DNA of 43,346 nt from Actinobacteria bacterium OV450 (GCA_001298555.1 LJCW01000342.1:1-43346), one strand, 5' to 3'; shown: positions 1 through 8,900, numbered from the stretch's first letter. A program made the numbers and translations. Notes: generated by a model from the sequence alone, not told the origin.

Positions 1-20
1 ACCGTCCACCGCGAGAAGTT

Positions 21-78
21 CACGCCGCATACACGGAGATGTGTATAGCCGCGTGAAATAGACAGTCAGATCACTGTC
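21..78. promoter_or_regulatory. Two adjacent inverted repeats near the left edge
   Basis: Positions 21-25 pair with 51-55 (CACGC/GCGTG) and 29-34 pair with 41-46 (ATACAC/GTGTAT) around a 6-nt loop. Directly after comes GACAGT (61-66), a 6-nt spacer and ACTGTC (73-78). The stretch is less GC-rich than its surroundings. It could be an operator or a weak terminator; what it serves lies partly outside the window. Confidence 0.3.
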
Positions 79-118
79 CGGAAAACGCGGGGCCCCTCAG
101 CGCCCGCGCCGGTCGGCG

Positions 119-654
119 ACCAGGCCGCAGCGCGCGGCATCGCGGGAGGCCATTGCGGCCACCGACCACGTCGGGCCGACGCCGATCACTGACGCGGTCC
201 CGGCGCTCGATCTACGCATGCGGCCGCGGATCAGCTCCAACGACACTCTCTCCCCCGAGGCGGTCCGTACAGCGCTGCTGTCGCTGGCGGTCGAGCTCAG
301 GGACCGGCTGCGGACCCGGCGGCAGGCGGCGCGGACGATCACGACCGTCACCCTGGCGGACCGCTCCCGGGTCCACCGAGCCGCCAGCTCCCCGGGGGAC
401 CGAGCGCGCACACCGACGACCGCCGCGACACCGCCTATGAGATGTATCGGGCGCTGGGCTTCCAGCGGGCCCGGGTGCGCGGCATCGCGCTGCGCTGGGA
501 GCTGCTGGTCGACGCGGCTGCGGTTGCCGAGCAGCTGTCCTTTGCCCAGGGCTGCGAGCGGCGGCTGCGGGCGGAGAAGGCCATTGGCCTGCTCAATGCC
601 CGGTTCGGTTGGGACATGGTGGGGCCGGCGGCCCGCTACCGGCGGGCCGGCTGA
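119..654 (+). pseudogene. Y-family DNA polymerase (DinB/ImuB type) C-terminal remnant
   Basis: Conceptual translation gives the little-finger and tail part of a Streptomyces Pol IV-like protein. One frame reads through LSPEAVRTALLSLAVEL and RTRRQAARTIT (about 240-350). After a frameshift near 400-440, a second frame continues with LGFQRARVRGIALR (about 450-490) and ends at 654. The catalytic palm is absent and no single frame covers the homology, so it cannot be a working polymerase. The family assignment rests on the characteristic RTRRQAART and VRGIALR segments. Confidence 0.65.
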
Positions 655-794
655 CGTCTGGGAACCCCTGTGTCTCTCCCTACATTGGTCGTCGCGGAGG
701 TGGGATGGCGCAGGCCGAACTCGACCTCGACGAGGAGTCCCGGGCCTGGGCCCGCGCAGGTGCTGGGCACCGCAACACCTGTGTGCTCTGCGGC

Positions 795-2528
795 TCAACT
801 CTCTGGAGCGGCCGGGGGCCGGGGCTGAACGCTTCCGGTGAGCTCCTGGTAGGCATCCATGACGTCCCCCACGTGCAGCGTGGTGACCTCTTCCTGGGAC
901 GGGACTCCAGAGCTGCCGTGCCGGTCGAAGACGCGCAGATCCCGGGCTGCCGCAGCCTTCCGGGCGAATTCGCGCGCGAAGCGGCCGTTGCCGAGCCGGT
1001 CGATCATGTCCTGGGTGACGGTCAGGTCGCATGACATGCGCAGCGCGGTCGCCGCCTCTTCGGTGAGCGAATCCCCCTGGGTCGCCAGAAACGATTCCGC
1101 GATGAGCACCAGCTCGTCGCTCGCGTAGGCGGGGAAGTCCACCCGGGTGTTGAAGCGGGAAGCGAGACCCGGGTTGGTGGAAAGGAGCTCGGTGATCTCG
1201 CCCGGATATCCGGCCAGAACCACGACCAGGCGGTGCCTGTCGTCTTCTGCCCGCTTGAGCAGTACCTGCAGCGCTTCCTTCCCGAAGGCGTCACCACCCG
1301 AGTAGCCGGTGTTGGACAGCGCGTACGCCTCGTCGATGAAGAGGACGCCGTCCAGCGCCCGGTCGATGGCCTGGGACGTTTTGATCGCCGTCTCGCCGAG
1401 GTGCTGTCCCACGAGGTCGACGCGCTGCACCTCGACGACATGGCCACGCTCCAGCAGGCCGAGCCCGGCGAAGACCTTGCCGACGACGCGGGCGACGGTG
1501 GTCTTGCCCGTGCCGGGCGGCCCGGCGAACACGAGATGCTGGGGAGCCGGTGCCGCGGCCAGGCCCTGGCTTCTGCGCACCGCAGCCATCCTCAGCTGTG
1601 CCGACAGGCTCCGCACTTGGCGTTTCACCGGAGCCAGGCCGACCATCGCGTCGAGTTCGGCCATCGCCTCGTTCAGCAACGCCGAACGCTTTTCGTCGCT
1701 CAAGGTACCGCTGGAGGAGTCCTCACCCGGCTGCCTCGTAGCCGCAGAGGCCTGGGCGGGCACGGCTGCGGCGGGCGGGGTCGACGCCTTCGCGCGCTGG
1801 GCCACATCACCCAGGCCAGGGCTGTACCGGAACGCCGTCTGGAAGTGCTTCAGCGCTTCCTCGGCCCTGCCTAGCTGCTCGTAGGCGCGGCCGCGCAGAT
1901 AGGCAACTTCGCCGAGGAAGCCGGCGTTGTCACCGAGCGCTTGTGGGAGGGGGTCCAGCACGTTGAGCGCCTCGTGGGAAACGCCCTGGGCGATGAGGCT
2001 GGCCGCGACGCAGAGCTGCGACTCGTCCCGAAGGAATGAGTCCCGGATCCCTTCAGCGAACGTCAGCAGGAGTGGCCAGTCCTTCTTCAGGACGGCATAT
2101 CGTGCGCAGACGAATCGGGTCTCATCGCAGTCGAGCACGGCCTGGGAGAGCATGTCCCACGCCTTGTCGAGCAGGCCGTCGTCCAGAAGTTTCGCCGCCC
2201 GCGCGAGCCATAGGTCGCGGTGCGTTTCCAAGCGGAAGTTCACGTAGCCCCCGATCTGGAACCGGGAGGACAACGGGGTCTGAAACTTCATTCGCATGGC
2301 ACCGAAGTCCTGGGCTTGACCGTGCATGGCATCGACCGCCCGGCCCTGGAACTGTCCAACGGCATGGAGCCCTAACCAGGCGTCGGCCGCGAGCGGATCG
2401 TGCTCGACGGCCGCGCGGAAGGACTCGGCTGCGGCAGCCCGGTTGCCCAACCTCAGCTGCGCGACCCCTTGGAGCCAGGCCTGTTCGCACTTCTCGATCG
2501 AACGCCGTGATACGGACGGCCCTTGCAC
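795..2528 (-). CDS. eccA: EccA/CbxX-type AAA+ ATPase with TPR-like N-terminus
   Basis: About 577 residues. Residues 1-270 form a helical TPR-like region with repeats of the type GNRAAAAESFRAAVEHDPLA; residues 300-560 form a CbxX/CfqX AAA+ module. Visible motifs are Walker A GPPGTGKTT (about 336-344), Walker B GVLFIDEAYAL (about 394-404), sensor-like RLVVVLAGYPGEI and arginine-finger segment LASRFNTRVDF. Length and domain order match EccA, the cytosolic ATPase of type VII (ESX) secretion. No other ESX gene is in the window, so the substrate is unknown and an orphan chaperone-like role is possible. The GTG start at 2528 is preferred because AGGGGAG lies 7 nt upstream; an in-frame start at 2597 is possible. 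Confidence 0.8.
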   Translation of the reverse strand: MQGPSVSRRSIEKCEQAWLQGVAQLRLGNRAAAAESFRAAVEHDPLAADAWLGLHAVGQFQGRAVDAMHGQAQDFGAMRMKFQTPLSSRFQIGGYVNFRLETHRDLWLARAAKLLDDGLLDKAWDMLSQAVLDCDETRFVCARYAVLKKDWPLLLTFAEGIRDSFLRDESQLCVAASLIAQGVSHEALNVLDPLPQALGDNAGFLGEVAYLRGRAYEQLGRAEEALKHFQTAFRYSPGLGDVAQRAKASTPPAAAVPAQASAATRQPGEDSSSGTLSDEKRSALLNEAMAELDAMVGLAPVKRQVRSLSAQLRMAAVRRSQGLAAAPAPQHLVFAGPPGTGKTTVARVVGKVFAGLGLLERGHVVEVQRVDLVGQHLGETAIKTSQAIDRALDGVLFIDEAYALSNTGYSGGDAFGKEALQVLLKRAEDDRHRLVVVLAGYPGEITELLSTNPGLASRFNTRVDFPAYASDELVLIAESFLATQGDSLTEEAATALRMSCDLTVTQDMIDRLGNGRFAREFARKAAAARDLRVFDRHGSSGVPSQEEVTTLHVGDVMDAYQELTGSVQPRPPAAPES

Positions 2529-2686
2529 CAAAGTCTCCCCTGCTGTGGTCGGGTGATCCAAGATCCGCCCGCACGGAAATGCCGATCCCATTATCAAGTG
2601 ATACCTGGCAGGTGCCGTTCACCGAGGAGCGAGCCCCTGCCGGCTACGCGCCTACGAGCTGGGAGCCCGACGCCTTCCCGCCGTCC

Positions 2687-3769
2687 CTATTCCGCAACCT
2701 CAGGGTCCGCGTGCTCGTCGGCCGTCAGCTTGGGGCGCTTGGTGCCCCGTCGCTGGTCCTGCAGGGCGGCGAGCAGTTCCTCGGGATCGGGCTTCAGCCC
2801 GGTGCCCAGGTAGCGGATCCCCTCGCCCTCGGGCGCGGTGTCGGTGTCCTTGCCGATGGGGTGCCGGCGGCTGGTCGAGGTCCGCCACCCGTAGCGGGAG
2901 TCCCATACCGCGGCGGCGGCCGGCTGGTCGGTGTCGAGCAGCACCGCTGCGGCCACGGCACCTCCGTCGAGCTGGCGCATCTCCACCTGGGTCTGCTGGG
3001 CGATGCCGGCCGCGGCCAGGACGTCGGCGGTGTGCTGCACGTAGGGCTGGGCACCGCGGGCGTGGAGCTCCCGCTCGGCGAAGGCGACAGCGGCGCGGTG
3101 GGTGATGGCGGGATAGCCCAGCTGAAGAGCGGCGTCCTTCAGGTCGAGGCCGGGCTGCATCTCGACGAGGTCGGCGATGCGCCGGCCGCGCAGGGTGGCC
3201 AGGCCCGAGTGCGCGGTGGGGAACTTGGTGATGCCGAGGGTGTCGGAGACGGTCTCGACCGTTACGGCGGGGTCGGCGGCCAGGAGCTCGGCGATCCGGG
3301 GGAGGATCTCGTCGCGGGGGATCATGTCGCCGCTGCCCTCGCGTCGGCCGCCGCCGGGGCCGCGGCCGGGCCGGCTGTTCTTGTAGGCGAGGACCAGGCG
3401 GCGGGGCCAGTGCTCGGTGCCCTTGGGGCCTTCGGGCACGAGGACGACGCCGGCGGTCAGGTCCGGGTCGCTCTTGTAGGTGTTCCAGGTCACGGGGGCG
3501 ATGCCGAGCAGCTCGGCGGCCTCGTGGCGGTCCAGAAGGTCCTCGTCGTCATCGACCTGCGGCAGCTCGGGGATGGGCTCGCCGACGTAGTAGGCCGCGG
3601 TCTGCTCCGCGTCCCACAGCTGGTTGCGGGCGTCGGGCGAGCTGATCGGCGCTGGGTGACCTTCTGCCGCGTACGGCTTCTGATTTCGGAGCGTGGTGAG
3701 CTTCTTGCCGAGGGCGCCGGCAAGGTCGGACATGGTCTGGACGTACTGCAGGCGTCCGGCGCGGATCAC
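2687..3769 (-). CDS. DUF6292-like protein with N-terminal helix-turn-helix region
   Basis: 360 residues. The N-terminal half carries a recognisable DNA-binding segment (HEAAELLGIAPVTWNTYKSD, about residues 83-102), and a second helical segment follows near 155-190 (ELLAADPAVTVETVSDTLGI). The C-terminal third (FAERELHARGAQPYVQH ... AVWDSRYGWRTS ... RYLGTGLKPDPEEL) resembles DUF6292, common on Streptomyces plasmids and integrative elements, function unknown. GTG start at 3769 with AAGGAG about 6 nt upstream. It is transcribed away from the istB remnant that begins 19 bp upstream. Likely a plasmid-type regulator; the family match is from memory of the C-terminal pattern. Confidence 0.65.
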   Translation of the reverse strand: MIRAGRLQYVQTMSDLAGALGKKLTTLRNQKPYAAEGHPAPISSPDARNQLWDAEQTAAYYVGEPIPELPQVDDDEDLLDRHEAAELLGIAPVTWNTYKSDPDLTAGVVLVPEGPKGTEHWPRRLVLAYKNSRPGRGPGGGRREGSGDMIPRDEILPRIAELLAADPAVTVETVSDTLGITKFPTAHSGLATLRGRRIADLVEMQPGLDLKDAALQLGYPAITHRAAVAFAERELHARGAQPYVQHTADVLAAAGIAQQTQVEMRQLDGGAVAAAVLLDTDQPAAAAVWDSRYGWRTSTSRRHPIGKDTDTAPEGEGIRYLGTGLKPDPEELLAALQDQRRGTKRPKLTADEHADPEVAE

Positions 3770-3787
3770 GTTCTTCTCCTTCCTGAG

Positions 3788-4270
3788 ATGACCTACCGCA
3801 GCTTGCCCGCCGAGCTGCTGATGGCCGAATGCGACGACCGGTCCCGACGCCGTGCGGAACGGCGGATCAAGGCGGCCGGCTTCCCCCGGGACAAGTCCCT
3901 GCGGACCTTCGACTTCGAGGCAACCCGAACATCGACGCAGTCACCAGCCACACACTCGCCAGCTGCGAATGGGGGTCAAGAAGAGCCAGCCCCTCTGCCG
4001 GATCGGCGACTCCGGCACCGGCAAGTCCCACATGCTGATCACCCTGGGAACCGAGGCGGCCATGGTCAGCTACCGGGTCAAGTACGTGCTGGGAGAAGAA
4101 CAGCGTTGCCATCGCCTCCAACGAGTCCTTCGGCGGCTGGACCAAGACGTTCACGGACCCCCGCCTCTGCGCGGCCATCATCGACCGCCTCACCTTCAAC
4201 GGCACCATCATCGAGACCGGCACCGACTCCTACCGCCTCGCCAGCACCCGAGCACGCTGCAGCCAGCTGA
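3788..4270 (+). pseudogene. istB: IS21-family istB helper ATPase, internally deleted and frameshifted
   Basis: Begins as MTYRSLPAELLMAECDDRSR, continues in other frames with LCRIGDSGTGKSHMLITLG (Walker A GDSGTGKS, about 3995-4050), and ends with ASNESFGGWTKTFTDPRLC and TFNGTIIETGTDSYRLA. IstB proteins are about 250-260 residues. Here the sequence jumps from the RVKYVL region to EKNSVAIASNES near 4090-4105, so roughly 80 residues including Walker B are missing, and at least two further frameshifts occur. No istA and no clear IS ends were seen, so this is an inactive relic. Confidence 0.85.
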
Positions 4271-4333
4271 CCGGAGCCCCCTGCCGGCCGCTGCCCCCTT
4301 GGGGCAGCGGGCCAGCCAAGCCTCTGACCTGCT

Positions 4334-4873
4334 TCATTCTCCAAGTGCGAACGACGCCCGCTCCTGCCACTTCACGCCGTCGTGCACCATCAGTTCAACC
4401 GACGCGACATGAGACGTGAACGGGAGCCTGTCGGCGAGGTCGGCCTCGATCTCCTCCAGGACGGCGGCTTCCTGACCTTGAGCGATGGTCAGGTGCGGCA
4501 CGATCTCGGCGAACCGGCCGCCATACGGCGGAGCCTCAGGCCAACGATCAGCGATTGCCTCCGTGAGCTGCCGCAACTGCTTGTCAGGCTCGGGGACGAG
4601 ATACAGCACTTCCGGGAGCCGTCCGCACCTCTCGAACCGCAGATCGAAGGCCTGGTGGCTGCCCAGCACGTCCGCGAGAGCGGAGTAGACGAGCGCATCT
4701 ATTCGGCTCTCATCGAGGAACGGAAAGAGCACGGTGACGTGGGCTGGAACCCCAGCCTGCGCTGAGGGGTCGAGCCGTTCACGCCACCCTCGGACGGACG
4801 GCTCCGCCTCCGGGATCCGGACGATGAGACCCGTCTGGCCCGCCTGAAACGTACTGGTGCTGTCATCTGCCAT
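4334..4873 (-). CDS. 2'-5' RNA ligase family (2H phosphoesterase) protein
   Basis: 179 residues from ATG 4873. The two catalytic HxT motifs of the 2H superfamily are present with normal spacing: H45-V-T47 (PAHVTVLFPF) and H127-L-T129 (VPHLTIAQGQ). Family members hydrolyse or ligate 2',3'-cyclic or 2'-5' phosphodiester bonds in RNA or nucleotides; the substrate cannot be told from sequence. The open frame extends upstream to 5080, but the extra 69 residues are not family-like. It stands alone, downstream of the istB relic and oppositely oriented. Confidence 0.8.
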   Translation of the reverse strand: MADDSTSTFQAGQTGLIVRIPEAEPSVRGWRERLDPSAQAGVPAHVTVLFPFLDESRIDALVYSALADVLGSHQAFDLRFERCGRLPEVLYLVPEPDKQLRQLTEAIADRWPEAPPYGGRFAEIVPHLTIAQGQEAAVLEEIEADLADRLPFTSHVASVELMVHDGVKWQERASFALGE

Positions 4874-5287
4874 GACACTGCATGGTGGCACCTCTGTCGC
4901 AGACAGCACGGCTCCTTTCCGCCGAACGATCACGACCGGTCTCCGCAGCCGGTCGACGATCGGGACGACAAGGTGCTGCCGCTGTTTCCCGTGAACATCC
5001 AGAGTGCCGATGATCACTGAACGCCGCCGGAACCCACGAAAAACGCTGTCGGTTGACGTGAACGAAGCCCACCCCGGCAAGCGCGGTCACTTCCTCCGGC
5101 GTCGGCGTGGTGCCAGGGCGCCGCTTCACCATATTCCCCCGCCCCCAGGGCACCCGATCGGTCCCGGGCGGGCGCCTGATCGGCGGGTCGGCGGCGGTCG
5201 GCGGCCCGTTCGCCTGCCGTACGTCTGGCGCGGTTCCGCCTTGCGCACCCCATGTCCCGGCCCAGGCCGCGACGGTGAGGGCGGGGG
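4874..5287. other. Intergenic stretch without a recognised gene
   Basis: Short open frames exist on the minus strand (for example one containing TPTPEEVTALAGVGFVHV, about 5050-5110), but none shows a domain, a convincing ribosome-binding site or a full-length family match. It may hold a decayed small gene. Confidence 0.3.
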
Positions 5288-6586
5288 TCAGCGGTGCAGG
5301 GTGAGGGGCAGCGCCTCCAGGCCGCGCAGCATCATCGTGTTGCGCCAGCGCAGGTCGCGCTCCTGGCAGGCCAGGGTCGTTCCGGGGTAGCGGGCGAGGA
5401 GCGCGGTGAGCGCGATCTCGGTCTCCAGCTTGCCGAGCAGGGCCCCGAGGCAGCGGTGGATGCCACCGCCGAAGGCGAGATGGCCGGCGTCCCGGCGGTC
5501 GAGGATGAGGCGGTCGGGGTCCTGGAAGCGCGCCGGGTCGCGGTTGGCCGCGCCGAGGGACAGCAGCACGAACTCGTCCTGCGGGATCTCCACCCCGCCG
5601 ATGTCCACCGGCTCGGTGGTGAAGCGGGTGGTGGCCATACAGATGGGGGAGTCGTAGCGCAGGAACTCCTCGACGGCCCTGGGCATCCGGGTGGGATCGG
5701 CGCGCAGCCAGGCGGCCTGGCCGGGATCGCGCAGCAGCGCGAGGCAGGAGGTGCTCAGCAGGTTCACGGTGGTCTCATGCCCGCCGATCAGCAGCAGGGC
5801 GACCATGCCCACGATCTCGTCGTCCGTCAGCTCCCCGCGCTCGCGGGCCGCCAGCAGCTCGGTGAGCAGATCGGCGGGACGGTCATTGCGGCGGATACGC
5901 CGGTCGGCGATGGCCAGGACGTATGAGCCCATCTCCTGGACGGCTTGATGGAACGCCGCGTGGTCTCCCTCCTGGGTGACGATGGCGGTCGACCACTTCC
6001 GGTAGAGGTCGCGGTCCTCGGGCGGAAAGCCGAGCAGTTCGCAGACGACGAGGATCGGCAGCGGGAAGGCGAAGTCACGTACCAGGTCCACCGTGGCGGT
6101 GGTGGTGCGGGTCGTGTGGCGCGCGGCTGCCGCGTCCAGTCCGTCGAGGAGTTCGAGGGTGATGCGCTCGACCATCGGCCGCATCGCCTCGACGCGCTTG
6201 CGGCTGAACGCCGCCTGGACCACGCGGCGCAGGCGGGTGTGGTCGGGAGGATCGCTGCTGAGCATATGGGTGATCTCGGTGCCCAGGTTGACGCCCTCGA
6301 CCCGGCTGTCGGCCAGGGCCTGGGCGCGCCGCGCATCCTGCGCGAAGCGGGGGTCGATGAGCGCGGCGCGGACATCGGCGTAGCGCGGGATGATCCACAG
6401 CCGCAGGCCGCCGTCGCTGTGCAGTACGGAGACCGGGGCCGATTGCCGCATCCTGGCCAGGGTCGGGTACGGGTCGCTGAGGAACGTCGGCGGCTTCTGG
6501 TGCGGTTCCGTCGTCTCAGGGTTGTCCGGCCGGTGCTTCTCCGGCCGGGGACTGTTCGTCCGGGGTGCTGCCATAGCTGTGGTCAT
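5288..6586 (-). CDS. Cytochrome P450
   Basis: 432 residues, the usual size of soluble actinobacterial class I P450s. Motifs: I-helix IGGHETTVN (267-275) with the proton-relay E271/T272, ExxR pair E307/R310, and heme-ligand loop FGGGIHRCLG with C379. It would need ferredoxin and ferredoxin reductase partners, not encoded here. It is the last gene of the minus-strand peptidase-peptide-P450 cassette, 80 bp after the small peptide gene and separated from it by a hairpin. I chose ATG 6586 (MTTAMAAPR) because the conserved N-terminus fits; another ATG lies four codons later. By context it is the candidate oxidative tailoring enzyme for the adjacent peptide; a small-molecule role is also possible. 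Confidence 0.93.
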   Translation of the reverse strand: MTTAMAAPRTNSPRPEKHRPDNPETTEPHQKPPTFLSDPYPTLARMRQSAPVSVLHSDGGLRLWIIPRYADVRAALIDPRFAQDARRAQALADSRVEGVNLGTEITHMLSSDPPDHTRLRRVVQAAFSRKRVEAMRPMVERITLELLDGLDAAAARHTTRTTTATVDLVRDFAFPLPILVVCELLGFPPEDRDLYRKWSTAIVTQEGDHAAFHQAVQEMGSYVLAIADRRIRRNDRPADLLTELLAARERGELTDDEIVGMVALLLIGGHETTVNLLSTSCLALLRDPGQAAWLRADPTRMPRAVEEFLRYDSPICMATTRFTTEPVDIGGVEIPQDEFVLLSLGAANRDPARFQDPDRLILDRRDAGHLAFGGGIHRCLGALLGKLETEIALTALLARYPGTTLACQERDLRWRNTMMLRGLEALPLTLHR

Positions 6587-6623
6587 GATGTTTCCTGTTC
6601 TCACCGGCACGGCCGGCGCCGCG

Positions 6624-6649
6624 GCGGGGTGCCGGGCGTGGCACCCCGC
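6624..6649 (-). terminator. Hairpin between peptide gene and P450 (possible attenuator)
   Basis: Positions 6624-6633 are perfectly complementary to 6640-6649 (core CGGGGTGCC/GGCACCCCG) with a 6-nt loop. There is no T-run, so it may act as a partial terminator or RNA-stabilising 3' structure. That would allow more transcript of the upstream peptide gene than of the P450, an arrangement common after RiPP precursor genes. Confidence 0.55.
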
Positions 6650-6666
6650 TACGGCGCTGCTCGGGC

Positions 6667-6849
6667 TCACTGCAGAGGCGACTTCTTCTCCGTGTTCTTC
6701 TTCGTGCGGGTGGTGCAGGCCGGCGCCGGGTCGTTCGGCCGGACCGGGACCGCCTTGTCCAGGGCGGCCTGGGTGTCCGGATGAATGATGAGCCCGCGCT
6801 CCCGCTCGGTGGCGCTGATGGGGTCGACGCGCAGTCCGTGACGCTTCAT
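6667..6849 (-). CDS. 60-residue peptide, candidate P450-modified RiPP precursor
   Basis: ATG 6849 overlaps the peptidase stop codon (ATGA at 6846-6849), implying translational coupling. The peptide starts MKRHGLRVDPISATERERG, has a helical middle (HPDTQAALDKAVPV), a proline-rich segment (VPVRPNDPAPAC) and a basic, polar C-terminus ending KKNTEKKSPLQ. It has one Cys and no Trp, Tyr or Phe, so it differs from known P450-crosslinked peptides whose cores use aromatic residues. The several Pro residues would suit the adjacent prolyl-oligopeptidase-like enzyme. I know no family for it. The alternatives are a small regulatory protein or a spurious reading frame; the coupling, the hairpin behind it and its place between two enzyme genes argue that it is real. 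Confidence 0.55.
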   Translation of the reverse strand: MKRHGLRVDPISATERERGLIIHPDTQAALDKAVPVRPNDPAPACTTRTKKNTEKKSPLQ

Positions 6850-8804
6850 GGGGTTGACCTTTCTTCGGTTTCTTCGGTGTGGTGGACGGGGTGGTGCGAG
6901 CCGGTCCGCCCGCTGTTGCGGTGGTCGGCGGTTCTGGGGGAGGCGCGCAGCGTGTCGTCGGCGTAGCGCACCATGGCAGCCCAGGCGGCGGCGTATCCGG
7001 CCGGGTCACGGCCCACGTCGTGTCCGCCGCCGAGCCACCGGACGCGATGCGGGACGTCGTGGCGCCGCAGCCCGGCGAGATAGCGCTCGATCTGTTCCGG
7101 AGGGCACTTCTCGTCGTCCGCCGAGGCGGCGACGAAGAGCGGGCCGCGTACGCGGCCCACATAGGTCATCGGGCAGGCCGCGCGATAGCGGTGTGGCACC
7201 TGCTCGGGGGTGCCGCCGAAGAGGCGGTCGTCGACCTCCCGCAGCGCCGGCGTCGTCGCCCGGTACGCCGCCGTGTAGTCGGCCACCGGGGCGACGGCCA
7301 GCCCCACGTCCCACAGCCGGGGCTGGACGCCCATCGCCAGCAGCGTCAGATAGCCGCCCCAGGAGTAGCCGCACAGGCCGGTACGGCCCGGCTCCGAGAC
7401 TCCCGTGTCGATGAGGTGGCCGCGCACCGCGGCGAGGTCTTCGAGCTGGGCGAGGCCGACCCGGTGGCCGAAGTCGTCCCGCCAGCGGGGGCCGTAGCCC
7501 GTCGAGCCGCGGTAGTTGGTGCGCACTACGGTGAATCCGGCCCGGACCAGGGCCTCGGTCCGGGCGTCATAGGCGTCCCGGTCGTGGGTGTGGGGCCCGC
7601 CGTGGACGAGGAAGACCGTCGGCCAGGGGCGGTGGCCCGCCCTGGGGCCGGGCGGGGTGGCCACAAAGCTGTGGATCTGCCCGTACGGCCGACGTGTCCA
7701 CAGCTCGCGGCGCCCGGATCCGGTCGTTCCGCCGGGCGCCGTGCCGCGTGACGCCGTCGTGGAGGGGCCGGAGGGGCCGGAGGGGCCGGAGCGGTCGGGA
7801 CGTTCCGGGGGTTCCGGGTGCTCCGCACTTTCCGAGCCTTCCGGCCTTTCCGGGTGGCAGACCAGCGGCCGAGGCAGTTCGCCGTCGCGGCTCCACAGGC
7901 AGTGGACCGTGCGGTCGGGTGCGCAGGAGAAGTCGATGATCGTGCCCTCGGGCGTGGGAAGCACCGTCGTCGTACCGCGGTCGAGGTCGGCGCGAAGCAG
8001 GCGGCTGCGTCCCGCCCGGTCCTGCTGGACCAGCGCCGTGCGGCCGGGCCCGTACCAGCAGGCGGTGATCTCCGTATCGAAGTCGAGGGCGGAGCCGCGG
8101 CCGTGCGTACGGATCCCCTCGCCCTGCCGCCAGAAGGCCAGGGTGTAGCGGCCCGCGCGTTCGAGGACGAGCAGCAGTTCCGGCCGTGCGGTGGTGAGGT
8201 CCGGGCGGAAGCCCAGCGCCCACACCGCGCCACCGTCGCCGTCCCCCGCTGCGCCGGGGATGGCGTCCACGAGGACGCCGGAGGCCGGTGACCACAGCCG
8301 GACCGCGGCCGGTCCGGCCGGGCCCCCCGCGGTGGCCAGCAGCCGGCCGCCGGGGGCCAGGCCCACCACTGCCGCATAGCCGGGCTCCTCGGCCACCAGG
8401 CGGGCGCGCTCGCCCGGTCGGCCGAGGTAGTACCGCGAGCAGTCCGCGACTCCGACGCCGACGGCGGCGAGGCCGCTGCGGGGGTCGAAGGCCAGGCCGT
8501 GCATCCGCCCGGCGGGCACGCCGTCGAGCGCCGGGCGCGGGTGGCCGCCCTCGAATGGCCCGCGCAGCCAGCGGCCTTGACCGCCGGGAGCGGCGTCGAA
8601 CCACCACAGGCCGTGGCCGTCCGGCTCGATGGCGGCGGTCTCCACGCCCAGCGGTGCGGTGGTCGCCTGCCGACGCTGACCGGTCGTCAGATCCCAGGCC
8701 ACGATCTGCGGGAGACCGTCCACGTACCGGGTCTCGACCGCTCGCCGCCCGTCGCGGGCTGCGAAGGACGGGACGTGCACTGCCGTTCCGATACCGCCGC
8801 TCAT
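6846..8804 (-). CDS. S9-family prolyl-oligopeptidase-like serine peptidase
   Basis: 652 residues: a beta-propeller-like N-terminal part (about 1-385) and a C-terminal alpha/beta-hydrolase peptidase domain. The nucleophile is in GYSWGG (S481), the acid in SADDEK (D563 or D564), and the histidine in GGGHDVG (H595). ATG 8804 is preceded by GGGAGG. Between the domains lies a low-complexity linker containing PSGPSGPSG, made by a GGGGCCGGA tandem repeat (about 7767-7793). S9 peptidases cut after Pro in short peptides and act as leader-removing or activating peptidases in some peptide natural-product pathways. Its stop overlaps the start of the 60-residue peptide gene, which makes that peptide the obvious candidate substrate. 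No signal peptide, so cytoplasmic. Confidence 0.85.
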   Translation of the reverse strand: MSGGIGTAVHVPSFAARDGRRAVETRYVDGLPQIVAWDLTTGQRRQATTAPLGVETAAIEPDGHGLWWFDAAPGGQGRWLRGPFEGGHPRPALDGVPAGRMHGLAFDPRSGLAAVGVGVADCSRYYLGRPGERARLVAEEPGYAAVVGLAPGGRLLATAGGPAGPAAVRLWSPASGVLVDAIPGAAGDGDGGAVWALGFRPDLTTARPELLLVLERAGRYTLAFWRQGEGIRTHGRGSALDFDTEITACWYGPGRTALVQQDRAGRSRLLRADLDRGTTTVLPTPEGTIIDFSCAPDRTVHCLWSRDGELPRPLVCHPERPEGSESAEHPEPPERPDRSGPSGPSGPSTTASRGTAPGGTTGSGRRELWTRRPYGQIHSFVATPPGPRAGHRPWPTVFLVHGGPHTHDRDAYDARTEALVRAGFTVVRTNYRGSTGYGPRWRDDFGHRVGLAQLEDLAAVRGHLIDTGVSEPGRTGLCGYSWGGYLTLLAMGVQPRLWDVGLAVAPVADYTAAYRATTPALREVDDRLFGGTPEQVPHRYRAACPMTYVGRVRGPLFVAASADDEKCPPEQIERYLAGLRRHDVPHRVRWLGGGHDVGRDPAGYAAAWAAMVRYADDTLRASPRTADHRNSGRTGSHHPVHHTEETEERSTP

Positions 8805-8900
8805 CGCCGTCCCTCCCTTCGTTGGTGTCCGCTTCCGCCGCCGGTCGCCTTGGCTGTGGTGGGCTCCGATGGCCATCACACTGCCGGACGGGCGGGCCGC

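Noticed and set aside
2036..4270. A 744-codon open frame on the plus strand
   Set aside because: It runs antisense to the EccA and DUF6292-like genes and only its end touches the istB relic; the translation has no domain and is Arg/Gly/Pro-rich.
4863..5253. Small minus-strand frames upstream of the 2H phosphoesterase, considered as a toxin-antitoxin partner
   Set aside because: No recognised fold, and no start codon with a ribosome-binding site; only one short protein-like segment.
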